Source: Idiomarina aquatica (GTDB lineage: Bacteria; Pseudomonadota; Gammaproteobacteria; Enterobacterales; Alteromonadaceae). From it: 33,720 nucleotides of DNA. The DNA lies in NCBI RefSeq assembly GCF_004362895.1, contig NZ_SNXI01000022.1, positions 1-33,720 on the forward strand, read 5' to 3'. Below are positions 1 through 8,259 of this stretch, in pieces. Made by a program: the position numbers and the translations under genes. The notes beneath the pieces are model-generated. The model searched no databases and was not told the DNA's origin. It saw only the letters and a list, made by a program, of their open reading frames with translations. Position 1 is the stretch's first letter; every line of letters begins with the position of its first letter.

Positions 1-69
1 ATCGGGGATCGGCGTCAAGAGGTAATCGGTAAATTGGCGATCAATCGCTCATTTATTGGACAGTTCTAA
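1..69 (+). CDS. Possible C-terminal end of an upstream gene (partial)
   Basis: Reading frame 1 is open from the first base for 22 codons and stops with TAA at 67-69, ending in the residues LAINRSFIGQF. The other two forward frames are closed within about 30 bases. This is compatible with the tail of a gene that begins outside the window, possibly in the same unit as the glycosyltransferase that follows. The fragment is too short to identify, and 22 open codons could arise by chance. Confidence 0.3.
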   Translation: MGDRRQEVIGKLAINRSFIGQF

Positions 70-170
70 ATCCGAATATTGGTGCGGAATAACGGTATGA
101 TAGGTTGCTAGGATAACGTATTATGCCAGTTAAATGAACGCTGAAACTTTAACCAACATAGGGTCTAAAG

Positions 171-1040
171 GTGTCTTTTTCGCAATATTTACGCTATCGA
201 TGGTTACGAAAATTAAAATCCCTGCAAGGTAAGGCTTTAAAAAAGCGAGCGCCCTCGATCGTAGAGCAAACTTGGTCAAGCGAATACGTAACAAACCCAC
301 ATCGGTTGTCACAACCGCTAATGATAAACTTGACCTCTTTTCCGAAGCGCTACAAACATCTGCACCTAACACTTAAGTCATTGTTAATGCAAAACATGCG
401 CGCCGACCAGGTTAATTTGTGGCTCTATAAAGACGATATCGCTCAACTACCGGAAAGCGTTAAAGAGCTTACACAGCATGGCCTCAAGCTTCATTCATTG
501 GCGCACGACACGCGCTCTTATAAAAAGTTAATACCTGCGTTAAGTAACTATCCTGATGCATATCACGTCACCGCCGACGACGATATTTACTACCGTCCAA
601 ACTGGCTTGAAACCCTGGTAAACGAACTACAGCCAAAACAACAGGAAATTCTTTTTTGGCGCGCTCATCGTGTCACTCGATATGCCAACGGTACGCCTAA
701 GCCGTATCGAAAATGGGAACCGAAAACGGAACATCGTGGCCCCTCTAATGACCTGTTTTTTACTAGTGGTGGTGGCGTGATTTTCCCCCCGGGTAGCTTA
801 GAACCTACAGTGACTGACATCGATCTCGCACAGCAATTGGCGCCCTATGCGGACGATCTGTGGTGGTATGTAATGGCTCGTCTGAATAACACATCGCTGC
901 GACGCGTTGGCGATAACCCAGCCTTAATAAACTGGCCCGATAGTCGCGAGGGCTCGCTTTGGCAACTCAACAAACAAGAAGCCATTGGTAACGATGCTCA
1001 GCTGACTAAACTAACTGATTATTTTGAGCTGAAGTTATAA
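171..1040 (+). CDS. Glycosyltransferase family A-like protein with DXD motif
   Basis: This 289-residue soluble protein looks like a nucleotide-sugar glycosyltransferase that would build cell-surface polysaccharide or lipopolysaccharide. The N-terminus is basic (residues 1-30). A GT-A-like segment follows: MINLTSFPKRY near residue 50, then LKSLLMQNMRADQVNLWLY, and TADDDIYY near residue 135, which carries the Asp-rich metal and nucleotide-sugar motif. The C-terminal half has conserved-looking aromatic segments such as DDLWWYVMARL. The only start after the in-frame TAG at 159-161 is GTG at 171, with a weak AAAG just before it. Donor and acceptor cannot be read from the sequence. The upstream 100 bases contain no clear promoter, so it may be the last gene of a surface-glycan operon lying to the left. 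Confidence 0.7.
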   Translation: MSFSQYLRYRWLRKLKSLQGKALKKRAPSIVEQTWSSEYVTNPHRLSQPLMINLTSFPKRYKHLHLTLKSLLMQNMRADQVNLWLYKDDIAQLPESVKELTQHGLKLHSLAHDTRSYKKLIPALSNYPDAYHVTADDDIYYRPNWLETLVNELQPKQQEILFWRAHRVTRYANGTPKPYRKWEPKTEHRGPSNDLFFTSGGGVIFPPGSLEPTVTDIDLAQQLAPYADDLWWYVMARLNNTSLRRVGDNPALINWPDSREGSLWQLNKQEAIGNDAQLTKLTDYFELKL

Positions 1041-1116
1041 AAATTCTGATTTTATTTACGACAATAATCATATGTGCTTAAATAATAACCAATAATGATA
1101 ACTATAAAGTACCCAT

Positions 1117-2223
1117 GTGACACCACGGCAACCTAATACATCATTTGATCAGCTTCTATCTCAGCTTTCGACTCGCTTAATCAACAGTGAGCATGCTGAG
1201 ACGCAGACATGTATTGCCGAAGCTATTGCTGCATTTGGTGCTTATGTCGATGCAGACCGTTGCTACGTGTTTGAGTTTTCTGAAGACATCAGCAGCATGA
1301 GTAACACTCACGAGTGGGTTCGGGATGGGCAGTCTGCTCACATTGATGATCTCCAGGGGGTAACCTCAGGTGACCTTCCCTATTTTTTTGAGCAGATGCG
1401 AAGGTCGCATCAGTTTATTACTAACGACGTCGGTCAGTTGCCGGCTAATGCTGAAAATGAAAAAGCTGAATTTCAGCGAGAGTCGATTAAGTCGGTTATT
1501 TGTATAGGCCTTGTCGCAAATAACAAACTGCTCGGTTTTGTTGGTTGCGACATGGTGCACGACACTTACCAATGGTCAGAAGAGGACATCCGTCACTTAA
1601 GCCTGGTCGCTAATATGATTGCCAATACGCTCGAGCGCGAGCAAACCTATCAAAAGCTCATAGAAACGCAGCGCCAACTTGAAGAAGCCAACAGCAAACT
1701 ACAGGCACTCGCAACGATTGACGGACTTACCGGCATCGCCAATAGACGCGCCCTGGATGAAGCGTTAGAGAAAGAAGTAAAAAGGGCAAAACGGCAACGC
1801 ACCGGTATTGCCGTTTTACTTATCGATATTGATCATTTCAAATCATTTAACGATGCCTACGGCCACTTAAAGGGTGATGAGGCCCTAAAACAAGTTGCCG
1901 ATGCGCTAGCGACTATTATGCAGCGCAGCACAGACTTTGTAGCACGCTACGGCGGTGAAGAATTTGCCGTAATCATGTCCACAGACTCAGCCTGGCAAGC
2001 CCTGCGCAAAGCCAACGAAATTCTCGATGCGGTAGAAAACCTCGATATCACTCATGAGCGTTCAGATACTGACCCCTATCTGACGGTCAGTATCGGCGGC
2101 TACTTCGAGGTTCCCAAAGCCGACGCCGAGGTAGCCGGCACCATACAACAGCTTTTGAACAATGCCGATATGGGTCTTTACCAGGCTAAAGATGACGGCC
2201 GTAACTGCATCCGCTTTTATTAG
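1117..2223 (+). CDS. GAF-GGDEF diguanylate cyclase
   Basis: This is a predicted cytoplasmic diguanylate cyclase making cyclic di-GMP from two GTP. Residues about 10-175 form a GAF-like sensor domain, followed by a short helical linker (about 175-198) that probably dimerises. The GGDEF domain runs from about 199 to the end. The active-site loop reads ARYGGEEF, with GGEEF at 279-283, an allowed active variant. An RxxD inhibitory site (R270, D273) lies exactly five residues before it, so product feedback inhibition is expected. LLIDIDHFKSFND (from about 234) carries the metal-binding Asp. The start is GTG at 1117; the ATG two bases earlier is followed at once by a stop, and no strong ribosome-binding site is visible. 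It ends six bases before the convergent gene on the other strand. Confidence 0.85.
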   Translation: MTPRQPNTSFDQLLSQLSTRLINSEHAETQTCIAEAIAAFGAYVDADRCYVFEFSEDISSMSNTHEWVRDGQSAHIDDLQGVTSGDLPYFFEQMRRSHQFITNDVGQLPANAENEKAEFQRESIKSVICIGLVANNKLLGFVGCDMVHDTYQWSEEDIRHLSLVANMIANTLEREQTYQKLIETQRQLEEANSKLQALATIDGLTGIANRRALDEALEKEVKRAKRQRTGIAVLLIDIDHFKSFNDAYGHLKGDEALKQVADALATIMQRSTDFVARYGGEEFAVIMSTDSAWQALRKANEILDAVENLDITHERSDTDPYLTVSIGGYFEVPKADAEVAGTIQQLLNNADMGLYQAKDDGRNCIRFY

Positions 2224-2229
2224 GCCTGC

Positions 2230-2973
2230 CTAGACTGTAACTTTAGACGCCTGTTTTGCGTATTTTCGTGTCCAAAAGTGGATAGCGATGCCACCTAAAA
2301 TACCCGGTGCTATCCAAAATACTAATTGCCACTGCCCCAGCTCAGCCAGAACATGGCGTGCACCAAATGCGAAGAACGCCGTATAAACAGCAATGCCTGA
2401 ACCGCACATCGAACTTAGGTGTTCTAGTAACCAGCGGTTGGTTGCTACCTGTTTAGCAAAGGCATAATGCATAACTTGCACAGCGCTGATGACACCGAAT
2501 ACTGAAAACACGTAACCCAATACGCTATTACCGATGCCATTAAGAGTAAAAGCAAATAACACCAAGGAGCTACCCAGAAGCGCCACCGGCGCAATGACGT
2601 GATGCAACTGACGGGCTATGCCGCGATCACGTTTTGTCTTCAAGGCTAGCATGGCCTGATTAACCGCATTATAGGTGAGCAGGGATAGCACCAATAAGAG
2701 TGTCCAGAACCCGTTAATATTGCGAGTAAGCTGGACCGGGTCGGTACTTCTCTCATACCAAGCTGCTTTGAATAACTCCGGAGCTGATAGCACCATGACA
2801 CACATCACAATTGCCGAGATCGAGACGGTATACATGGTAGCGACATAGGCTTTACCAAAACGCCGGTGATTCAATCCGCCTTTTCGCGTAGTAATGGGGA
2901 TCCAGAATAGCAACATGGCAACGACGCCTGCGCTGATATGTAAATAAAGTAAAATGGAATGAAGTGTCAGCAT
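2230..2973 (-). CDS. Polytopic membrane protein, DUF2306-like
   Basis: This 247-residue inner-membrane protein has about seven hydrophobic segments. The first starts near the N-terminus (LHSILLYLHISAGVVAMLLFWIP in part), followed by a cytoplasmic-looking basic loop with the GLNHRRFGKAYV signature. Small integral proteins of the DUF2306 type show this HRR-G-x-Y arrangement; the family function is unknown. The frame is open further upstream to 3042, but the ATG at 2971-2973 has AGGAG about eight bases before it, so I take that start. It is divergent from a two-component system, with a long inverted repeat between them, which suggests the membrane protein may be a target of that regulator. I cannot name a substrate or reaction. 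Confidence 0.65.
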   Translation of the reverse strand: MLTLHSILLYLHISAGVVAMLLFWIPITTRKGGLNHRRFGKAYVATMYTVSISAIVMCVMVLSAPELFKAAWYERSTDPVQLTRNINGFWTLLLVLSLLTYNAVNQAMLALKTKRDRGIARQLHHVIAPVALLGSSLVLFAFTLNGIGNSVLGYVFSVFGVISAVQVMHYAFAKQVATNRWLLEHLSSMCGSGIAVYTAFFAFGARHVLAELGQWQLVFWIAPGILGGIAIHFWTRKYAKQASKVTV

Positions 2974-3030
2974 CAGTATTCTCCTTAGCAAGTCACTTAA
3001 TGCTAGCGACAAGAAAGTGGGATAACAGGT

Positions 3031-3064
3031 GCCAAAAGTCACTTTGACACGCGTGACTTTTGGC
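3031..3064. promoter_or_regulatory. Long inverted repeat in divergent promoter region, candidate operator
   Basis: Two perfect 12-base arms, GCCAAAAGTCAC at 3031-3042 and GTGACTTTTGGC at 3053-3064, flank a 10-base spacer. The spacer contains a perfect -35 hexamer TTGACA (3044-3049) for the rightward kinase gene, with a weak TATTGC 16 bases further on. There is no following T-run, so it is not a terminator. The position between a membrane-protein gene and a two-component system suggests an operator, possibly for the regulator encoded at 4258. Confidence 0.5.
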
Positions 3065-3101
3065 CTATTGCCGACACCGACGACGGTGGCATACTAGGCT
3101 A

Positions 3102-4265
3102 ATGAAAATACCTTTATTAAAAAAACTTGCAGAAAACAACTACGGAGTGGATCGTTGGGTTGCTCTGCTGACGTGGGCGTTGCTAAGCGTGGCCTGCCTC
3201 TACTTCCTGGCTGAACGACCGGCCTCACCGTTTTTTAGTGAGTATTGGGTGATCACTGCTGCGTGCTTCGTCATATTTTACCTGTGCTTTCATTGGGCAA
3301 CACGTGAGGCACCGTTACCAAATGAACCGAAGCTACGCGTCATACTGGTAGCCATACAGTTTATTACGATCGTCGGTTTGTACTTCTTAGTTCCCTACAA
3401 CTTCGTCGCCATACTGATGGTGTTATGGGCCGCTCAGTTACCCTATTTTATGCCGCTAAACAAAGCGATAGCCGCGTCACCTATCATTGCGCTACCGCAC
3501 TTTTTGGTTTATCAGTTTTATTGGCAGGATAATTTCGCCTGGCTTTCTGCTGTCCTATTCTGGACCTTCATCATCTTTTCGATGACCATGATGGGCACAC
3601 AGCTGCGCGAAGCTAGGGCACGCGAAAATGAACAACGAATTAATCGCGAACTAAGGGCTACACAAGCTTTATTAACCGAAGCTGGCAAACAAACCGAGCG
3701 AACAAGAATTGCACGCAATATCCATGATCTTCTCGGCCATCACTTAACGGCACTCACCATCAACCTGCAGGTTGCGGAACGTAAGTCGGCTGGCGAAGTA
3801 CAATCTTTGATCGAAAAAAGTCGCAGCATTGCGCAGTTGCTGTTAGCCGATGTTCGGGAGGCTGTGTCTGAAATACGCGAATCTGACGTCATGGATATTG
3901 CGCCGGCAATTGCGGCCTTGGACGTTAAGATACCATCCAAAACCGTTAAGCTGGATTATCCTACTCCCCTTAACATCAACAATATTTATGTCGCCGAAGC
4001 GATACTGGCGTTAATCCAGGAGTCGCTTACTAATTTTATGCGACACTCTACGGGCGATCAGTATCAAGCGACGGTAACCACGGACGGGCATTTTATTAAC
4101 GTCGTGATTACCGATAACGGCAAAATTAACCATGACATTACCGAGCGTAACGGTATCAAAGGATTAACCGAACGCGTTAGTTTGGCGGGTGGAACACTAC
4201 AGTTTTTAGCGCCACCAGCATTTGGCATAAACGCTGAGTTCAGGGCTGAGTCCTCAAATGATTAA
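3102..4265 (+). CDS. Sensor histidine kinase, HisKA_3 (DesK/LiaS/NarL) type
   Basis: This inner-membrane sensor kinase autophosphorylates on His and passes phosphate to the regulator encoded just downstream. With the start at 3102 (387 residues), about five to six membrane segments fill residues 20-165, with no large periplasmic domain. This suggests sensing of the membrane itself or of a partner membrane protein. A short coiled coil (about 166-200) leads to the HisKA_3 box ARNIHDLLGHHLTALTI, with the phosphorylated His at about 208. An HATPase domain follows, with LIQESLTNFMRHS (N box) and NGIKGLTERV (G box). The frame is open upstream to a TTG at 3060, but that would begin inside the inverted repeat; ATG at 3102 is preferred despite a weak Shine-Dalgarno. 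It overlaps the next gene by eight bases, so the two are translationally coupled. Confidence 0.85.
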   Translation: MKIPLLKKLAENNYGVDRWVALLTWALLSVACLYFLAERPASPFFSEYWVITAACFVIFYLCFHWATREAPLPNEPKLRVILVAIQFITIVGLYFLVPYNFVAILMVLWAAQLPYFMPLNKAIAASPIIALPHFLVYQFYWQDNFAWLSAVLFWTFIIFSMTMMGTQLREARARENEQRINRELRATQALLTEAGKQTERTRIARNIHDLLGHHLTALTINLQVAERKSAGEVQSLIEKSRSIAQLLLADVREAVSEIRESDVMDIAPAIAALDVKIPSKTVKLDYPTPLNINNIYVAEAILALIQESLTNFMRHSTGDQYQATVTTDGHFINVVITDNGKINHDITERNGIKGLTERVSLAGGTLQFLAPPAFGINAEFRAESSND

Positions 4266-4899
4266 TATCCTGTTGGTTGATGACCAAACGCTAGTCAGGC
4301 AGGGACTTAAAAGCTTGCTCGAGATGAGTGAACGTGTCGCTGTGATTGCAGAAGCTGAAAATGGCAATTCGGCGATTGCGGCCGTTAGTCAGTATCGGCC
4401 TGACGTAGTGTTAATGGATATTCGCATGCCGGAGATGGATGGTATTGAGGCGGTCTCGCAACTCAGTAAAGAATTCCCTTCAGTTGCGGTGCTAATGCTG
4501 ACGACATTTGATGATCATGCTTCAGTGATAGCGGCAATTCAAGCGGGTGCCAAAGGCTATTTGCTCAAAGACGTTTCACTCGAGACACTGGTCGATGCTA
4601 TCGAAGCCCTTTATCGCGGCGAATCATGGATCCAACCGGTCGTCACTGAACGTATCATTAAAGGACTGCAATCTGTCCGGCCACAAACACCAACAACAGA
4701 CTTAGTCGAGCCATTGACTGATAAAGAGTTGGCTGTTCTTAGGCTGGTAGCCGCGGGACTCAGTAATCAGGAGATTGCTGAGTCCCTTTTTAAATCCACG
4801 GGCACGGTCAAAAATCAGGTGTCGTCGCTAATGGCAAAGCTCGAGGTGCGCGATCGCACCCGCGCCGTGCTCAAAGCAATCGAATTAGGCCTGCTGTGA
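4258..4899 (+). CDS. NarL/FixJ-family response regulator
   Basis: This is the DNA-binding partner of the upstream kinase. The receiver domain (residues 1-120) has the acidic pocket at VDDQ (D8, D9), the phosphorylated Asp at D54 in VLMDIRMPEMDG, the switch Thr in LTTFDD (about 82-83) and Lys104 in YLLKD. A LuxR-type helix-turn-helix follows from about residue 150 (LTDKELAVLRLVAAGLSNQEIAESLF), ending in the expected hydrophobic tail. The start ATG lies inside the end of the kinase gene. The gene runs 15 bases into the convergent DUF885 gene. A likely target, by position, is the divergent promoter region at 3031-3064, but this is inference. Confidence 0.9.
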   Translation: MINILLVDDQTLVRQGLKSLLEMSERVAVIAEAENGNSAIAAVSQYRPDVVLMDIRMPEMDGIEAVSQLSKEFPSVAVLMLTTFDDHASVIAAIQAGAKGYLLKDVSLETLVDAIEALYRGESWIQPVVTERIIKGLQSVRPQTPTTDLVEPLTDKELAVLRLVAAGLSNQEIAESLFKSTGTVKNQVSSLMAKLEVRDRTRAVLKAIELGLL

Positions 4900-6744
4900 G
4901 GCAATCCACTGGTCGACCCGGCGCTCCAATATATGCAATGGTAAAGCGCCACCGCCTAATACGGTGTCGTGGAACCCTCGAATATCGAACTTATCGCCCA
5001 ATGCCTGTTTGGCTTTTTCCCGTAACTCCAGAATCTTTATCATACCAATTTTGTAGGCTGTCGCTTGCCCCGGCATGACCAGGTAACGACGTACCTCTGA
5101 TCGCACTGCGCCTTCGGCAATCGGCGTATATTCTTCAAAATATTTTACCGCATCCTCTTCGGTCCAGCCTTTCGCATGCATACCGGTATCAACAACTAGC
5201 CTAACAGCACGCCAAATTTCAGTGATCAGACGACCAAAATCAGAATAGGGGTTCTGGTAAGCGCCCATTTCCTTAGCCAATTGCTCGGAATAAAGCCCCC
5301 AGCCTTCGCTGTAAACGGTGAATCCGGCTTGGGTACGAAACTCAGGAACCGAATCAAGCTCTTGTGCAATAGAAATTTGCATGTGGTGACCTGGGTTCCC
5401 TTCATGATAGGCGATAGCTTCCATTTCATTTTTTGGCATCGCGGTCATGTCTGACAGATGTGCATAGTAAATACCCGGGCGCGAACCATCCGGCGTGCCC
5501 GGATAATAATGCTGCGCGGCACCATCTTGTTCGCGGAATGATTCAACCCGTTTTACGACCAAATCGGCTTTTGGCAGGATGCCGAAATAGTCTGGCAGGC
5601 GCTCGTTAATAAAAGCGAGGTACTTTTTAGAGTCCTCGATATACATCTGTGCGCCTTCGTCGGTATCTGGGTAGAAAAACTGTTCATCGGTACGAATAAA
5701 AGTAAAGAACTCCTGCAAATCACCATCAAACCCAACTTGATCCTTGATTTTCAGCATCTCATTGTTAAGACGCTCTACTTCAGTCAGGCCCAGTTGGTGG
5801 ATTTCGTCGGCAGTCATATCGGTGGTAGTGTAGTTCTTCAACATCGCATTGTAGAACTCGATACCGCCATCAAACCGATGCATACCGGTCGCTACTTCCG
5901 GAGTATTCTCGATATCACTTTCAAAAAAGCCGATTATTTGCTCATACACCGGCATCACGCGTTTATACAGGACGTCAGCGGCTTCCGTCCGAAGTGCCTC
6001 TGCTGTTTGCTGATCAATTAACTCTTGCGCCAACAGGCCATCAATTTTTTTATTGGCATCCGCCATAAACGCAGAGTCCTCACCCTCCATGAACGGCGCA
6101 CCCGTGATAACCTTTTCCGATTCTTCAATAATTAACTCGTAGGCAAAGCGCGGGGCACGGATCCCCTGTTCAACCTGCTTTTCTGCCCTTACCAATAACT
6201 GTTCCAGCGCTCGTGCGCCCTCACCCAAACGACTAATGTAGGCGTCCATGTCGGCTTTTGTATCGACGCGGTGGAAGTTAAGTAAAAACTGCGGCATGAA
6301 GGTATGCGCGCCACGCATTTGATCAAATACATAATCGTACTGACGGAACTCAGCATTACGCTTAGCTTGCTCGTACTGATAGACCCAAACATCGTACGAC
6401 GTTTTTGCCTCGTTACTGAGCTTGTCATAATCGAAGCTGGATTTTAACTCATCGACCGTGCCTTTTAGCCAGGCAAGCTGCTCTTGCTCGGCTTCGATAC
6501 TCATGTCGTCAATTTCGCCATAGCGGTCTTTACGACCCAAAAAGGTCATTTGCATGGGGCTTTGTTGTAGTTGTTGCTGGTACTTTTCTTCAAACCACGC
6601 ATTAAGACGCTGCGTCTCTGACTGCTCGGCTTGTGTTACCGGTTGCTCAGCAGCTGCTTGTTGGTTTTGTGACTGGGTGTCTGCCGGCTGACCACAACCA
6701 GCCAGAATACCCGCTAATGCAAGTGCGACAATTGAGTGTTTCAT
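4885..6744 (-). CDS. DUF885 lipoprotein, putative zinc metallopeptidase
   Basis: This 619-residue envelope lipoprotein has a signal peptide ending in the lipobox LAGC (Cys17), so it should be acylated and anchored to a membrane. A low-complexity Gln-rich linker covers residues about 20-45. The rest is a mostly helical DUF885 domain. Near the C-terminal third, AYHEGNPGHH carries H447, E448 and H453, and YSEGWGLYSE follows with E480. This is the HE-x(4)-H plus downstream Glu arrangement typical of DUF885, resembling zinc peptidases. Substrate is unknown, though peptide or dipeptide hydrolysis is plausible. The start ATG has AAAAGG about eight bases upstream. It is monocistronic and overlaps the convergent response regulator by 15 bases. 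Confidence 0.85.
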   Translation of the reverse strand: MKHSIVALALAGILAGCGQPADTQSQNQQAAAEQPVTQAEQSETQRLNAWFEEKYQQQLQQSPMQMTFLGRKDRYGEIDDMSIEAEQEQLAWLKGTVDELKSSFDYDKLSNEAKTSYDVWVYQYEQAKRNAEFRQYDYVFDQMRGAHTFMPQFLLNFHRVDTKADMDAYISRLGEGARALEQLLVRAEKQVEQGIRAPRFAYELIIEESEKVITGAPFMEGEDSAFMADANKKIDGLLAQELIDQQTAEALRTEAADVLYKRVMPVYEQIIGFFESDIENTPEVATGMHRFDGGIEFYNAMLKNYTTTDMTADEIHQLGLTEVERLNNEMLKIKDQVGFDGDLQEFFTFIRTDEQFFYPDTDEGAQMYIEDSKKYLAFINERLPDYFGILPKADLVVKRVESFREQDGAAQHYYPGTPDGSRPGIYYAHLSDMTAMPKNEMEAIAYHEGNPGHHMQISIAQELDSVPEFRTQAGFTVYSEGWGLYSEQLAKEMGAYQNPYSDFGRLITEIWRAVRLVVDTGMHAKGWTEEDAVKYFEEYTPIAEGAVRSEVRRYLVMPGQATAYKIGMIKILELREKAKQALGDKFDIRGFHDTVLGGGALPLHILERRVDQWIASQQA

Positions 6745-6880
6745 GTTTCGGCCTTTTAATTTTTATTCTTGTCATGCAGTTTTCCTGCAGGGGAAGAAAA
6801 ACTATAGCGCGCTTGGTACACTGATTGGAATAGCAAAGAACAAATTTTAATCAATTTATTGTTTAAGGACTTTTCTCGTT

Positions 6881-7132
6881 ATGGCAAAGCCGAACAAAAA
6901 AGGTCCCAAACGCACCGTACAGATATCCTGTTTGCAGTGTAAAACGCCTATTTTCAAATATCGTAAGGGTGGTAAAGGTGCGTTGGTCAAATGCTTTATA
7001 GAACGTATTGTCGAAGATCATACAAATCGACCCTGCCACTGTCCGGGCTGTGGTCAGGAGTTTGCCCGCGAAACCATGATTCGTGGTGCTCCAGCTTACA
7101 AAATGATCGGCGGCAAAGTACATATGAAATAG
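6881..7132 (+). CDS. Small zinc-ribbon protein
   Basis: This is an 83-residue basic protein with a Lys-rich N-terminus (MAKPNKKGPKR) and paired cysteines: C17 and C20 (CLQC), an isolated C38, and C52, C54 and C57 (PCHCPGC). CxxC pairs of this kind fold as a zinc ribbon; with the basic tail, nucleic-acid or ribosome binding is plausible, but I know no defined function. TAAGGA lies about ten bases before the ATG. The next gene begins eight bases after its stop, so the two are probably cotranscribed, yet the threonine-aldolase-like enzyme gives no obvious functional clue. Confidence 0.75.
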   Translation: MAKPNKKGPKRTVQISCLQCKTPIFKYRKGGKGALVKCFIERIVEDHTNRPCHCPGCGQEFARETMIRGAPAYKMIGGKVHMK

Positions 7133-7140
7133 CTTAATAA

Positions 7141-8259
7141 ATGGTGAAACCACTCATGATTGATGCCCAGCTTCGCGACCAGTATTTGCATGCCTGTGAA
7201 CAAGCGAATTACTCATTGCTGCGGCACCCGCAGCACTCCATGGCTGAGCAGCTTAAACAGCTAGCAGCCAGTATCGATGCAGGAGACAAGCCCGATACTT
7301 ACGGCCGGAGTGGTGTAATCGAAGCTTTCGAGCAAGATGTCGCGCAGTTGCTGGGAAAACAAAATGGGCTCTTTTTACCCACCGGAACGTTAGCCCAACC
7401 TGTCGCTCTGAAATTGCATAGCTTAAAGCGCAACAAATTTAGCATCGCTATGCACCCAAGCTCGCATTTATTACTGCACGAACACCGCGGGATTGAGAAG
7501 TTGTGGGGCTTAAAAGTACAACAAGTTGGTGCGCCATCGGTGCCATTTTCGCTAGCCGAATTAAAGGCACAATGCGACAGCGATACAGCTGCTCTCGTTT
7601 TTGAGCTGCCGATGCGTGAGATTGGCGGTGAACTTACTGACTGGGAAGTACTTGATGAACAGATTGCCTGGGCAAAATCGCAGGGCATTGCTTGCCACCT
7701 CGACGGCGCCCGATTATGGCAAGTGGGTGCCTACTACAACCGCAGCCTTGCCGAGATTTGTGCCTTGTTTGATTCGGTTTATGTCAGCTTTTACAAGGAT
7801 TTAGGCGGTATTAGCGGCGCGATGTTATTGGCAAACAAACCGTTAATTGATGAGGCTAGAATTTGGGCGCGCCGCGCTGGCGGCAACCCGATATCGCTTT
7901 ACCCTGAAGTGCTCGCCGCACGTTTAGGCCTAAAAGAAAACTTACCTATAATGCCCGAGGCGGTGAGTTATGCTCATGAGTTGGGAAAAATGATCGCACC
8001 ATTTCAGGATGTTCAGGTTACACCGCAACCTCCTAAGGCCGCCATGTTTCACTTAAGGTTTCCACTGTCACCCAACCAATTGGCGCGTAAAATTGCCGAC
8101 TATGTGAGGGAGCAAGGGGTCATCATATTACCGTTACCGCGCTCTGGCGATGATAATCACAGCATTTGCGAAATACCGGTAGGCCGCAATGCAATGTCGC
8201 AACCACAGGATTTTTGGTTGCGACACTTTAAAGCATTCATCAACAGCCTAAATGATTAA
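7141..8259 (+). CDS. PLP-dependent threonine aldolase / beta-eliminating lyase family enzyme
   Basis: This 372-residue fold-type I PLP enzyme would use pyridoxal phosphate to cleave or eliminate from a beta-substituted amino acid such as threonine or allo-threonine. FLPTGTLAQ (about 78-86) is the cofactor phosphate-binding turn. HLDGARLW (H186, D188, R191) contains the Asp that contacts the pyridine nitrogen. SFYKDLGGISGA places the Schiff-base Lys at K219. The usual SLSKGLGAP of low-specificity threonine aldolase is replaced by SFYKDLGG, so the substrate may differ. ATG at 7141 lacks a clear ribosome-binding site; ATG at 7156 (residue 6) has GGTGA upstream and is an alternative start. The gene shares TTAA with the convergent gene's stop. 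Confidence 0.75.
   Translation: MVKPLMIDAQLRDQYLHACEQANYSLLRHPQHSMAEQLKQLAASIDAGDKPDTYGRSGVIEAFEQDVAQLLGKQNGLFLPTGTLAQPVALKLHSLKRNKFSIAMHPSSHLLLHEHRGIEKLWGLKVQQVGAPSVPFSLAELKAQCDSDTAALVFELPMREIGGELTDWEVLDEQIAWAKSQGIACHLDGARLWQVGAYYNRSLAEICALFDSVYVSFYKDLGGISGAMLLANKPLIDEARIWARRAGGNPISLYPEVLAARLGLKENLPIMPEAVSYAHELGKMIAPFQDVQVTPQPPKAAMFHLRFPLSPNQLARKIADYVREQGVIILPLPRSGDDNHSICEIPVGRNAMSQPQDFWLRHFKAFINSLND

Noticed and set aside
130-372. 80-codon minus-strand open frame at the left end
   Set aside because: It is antisense to the start of the glycosyltransferase gene and shows no signal, domain or ribosome-binding site.
1091-1109. AT-rich sequence before the diguanylate cyclase resembling half of a Fur box
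   Set aside because: It matches one side of the consensus well, but the other half is poor (about 12 of 19) and the surroundings are AT-rich, so a chance match is likely.
2218-2236. TAGG/CCTA pairing between the cyclase and DUF2306-like gene as a terminator
   Set aside because: The stem is only four bases and has no T-run on either strand.
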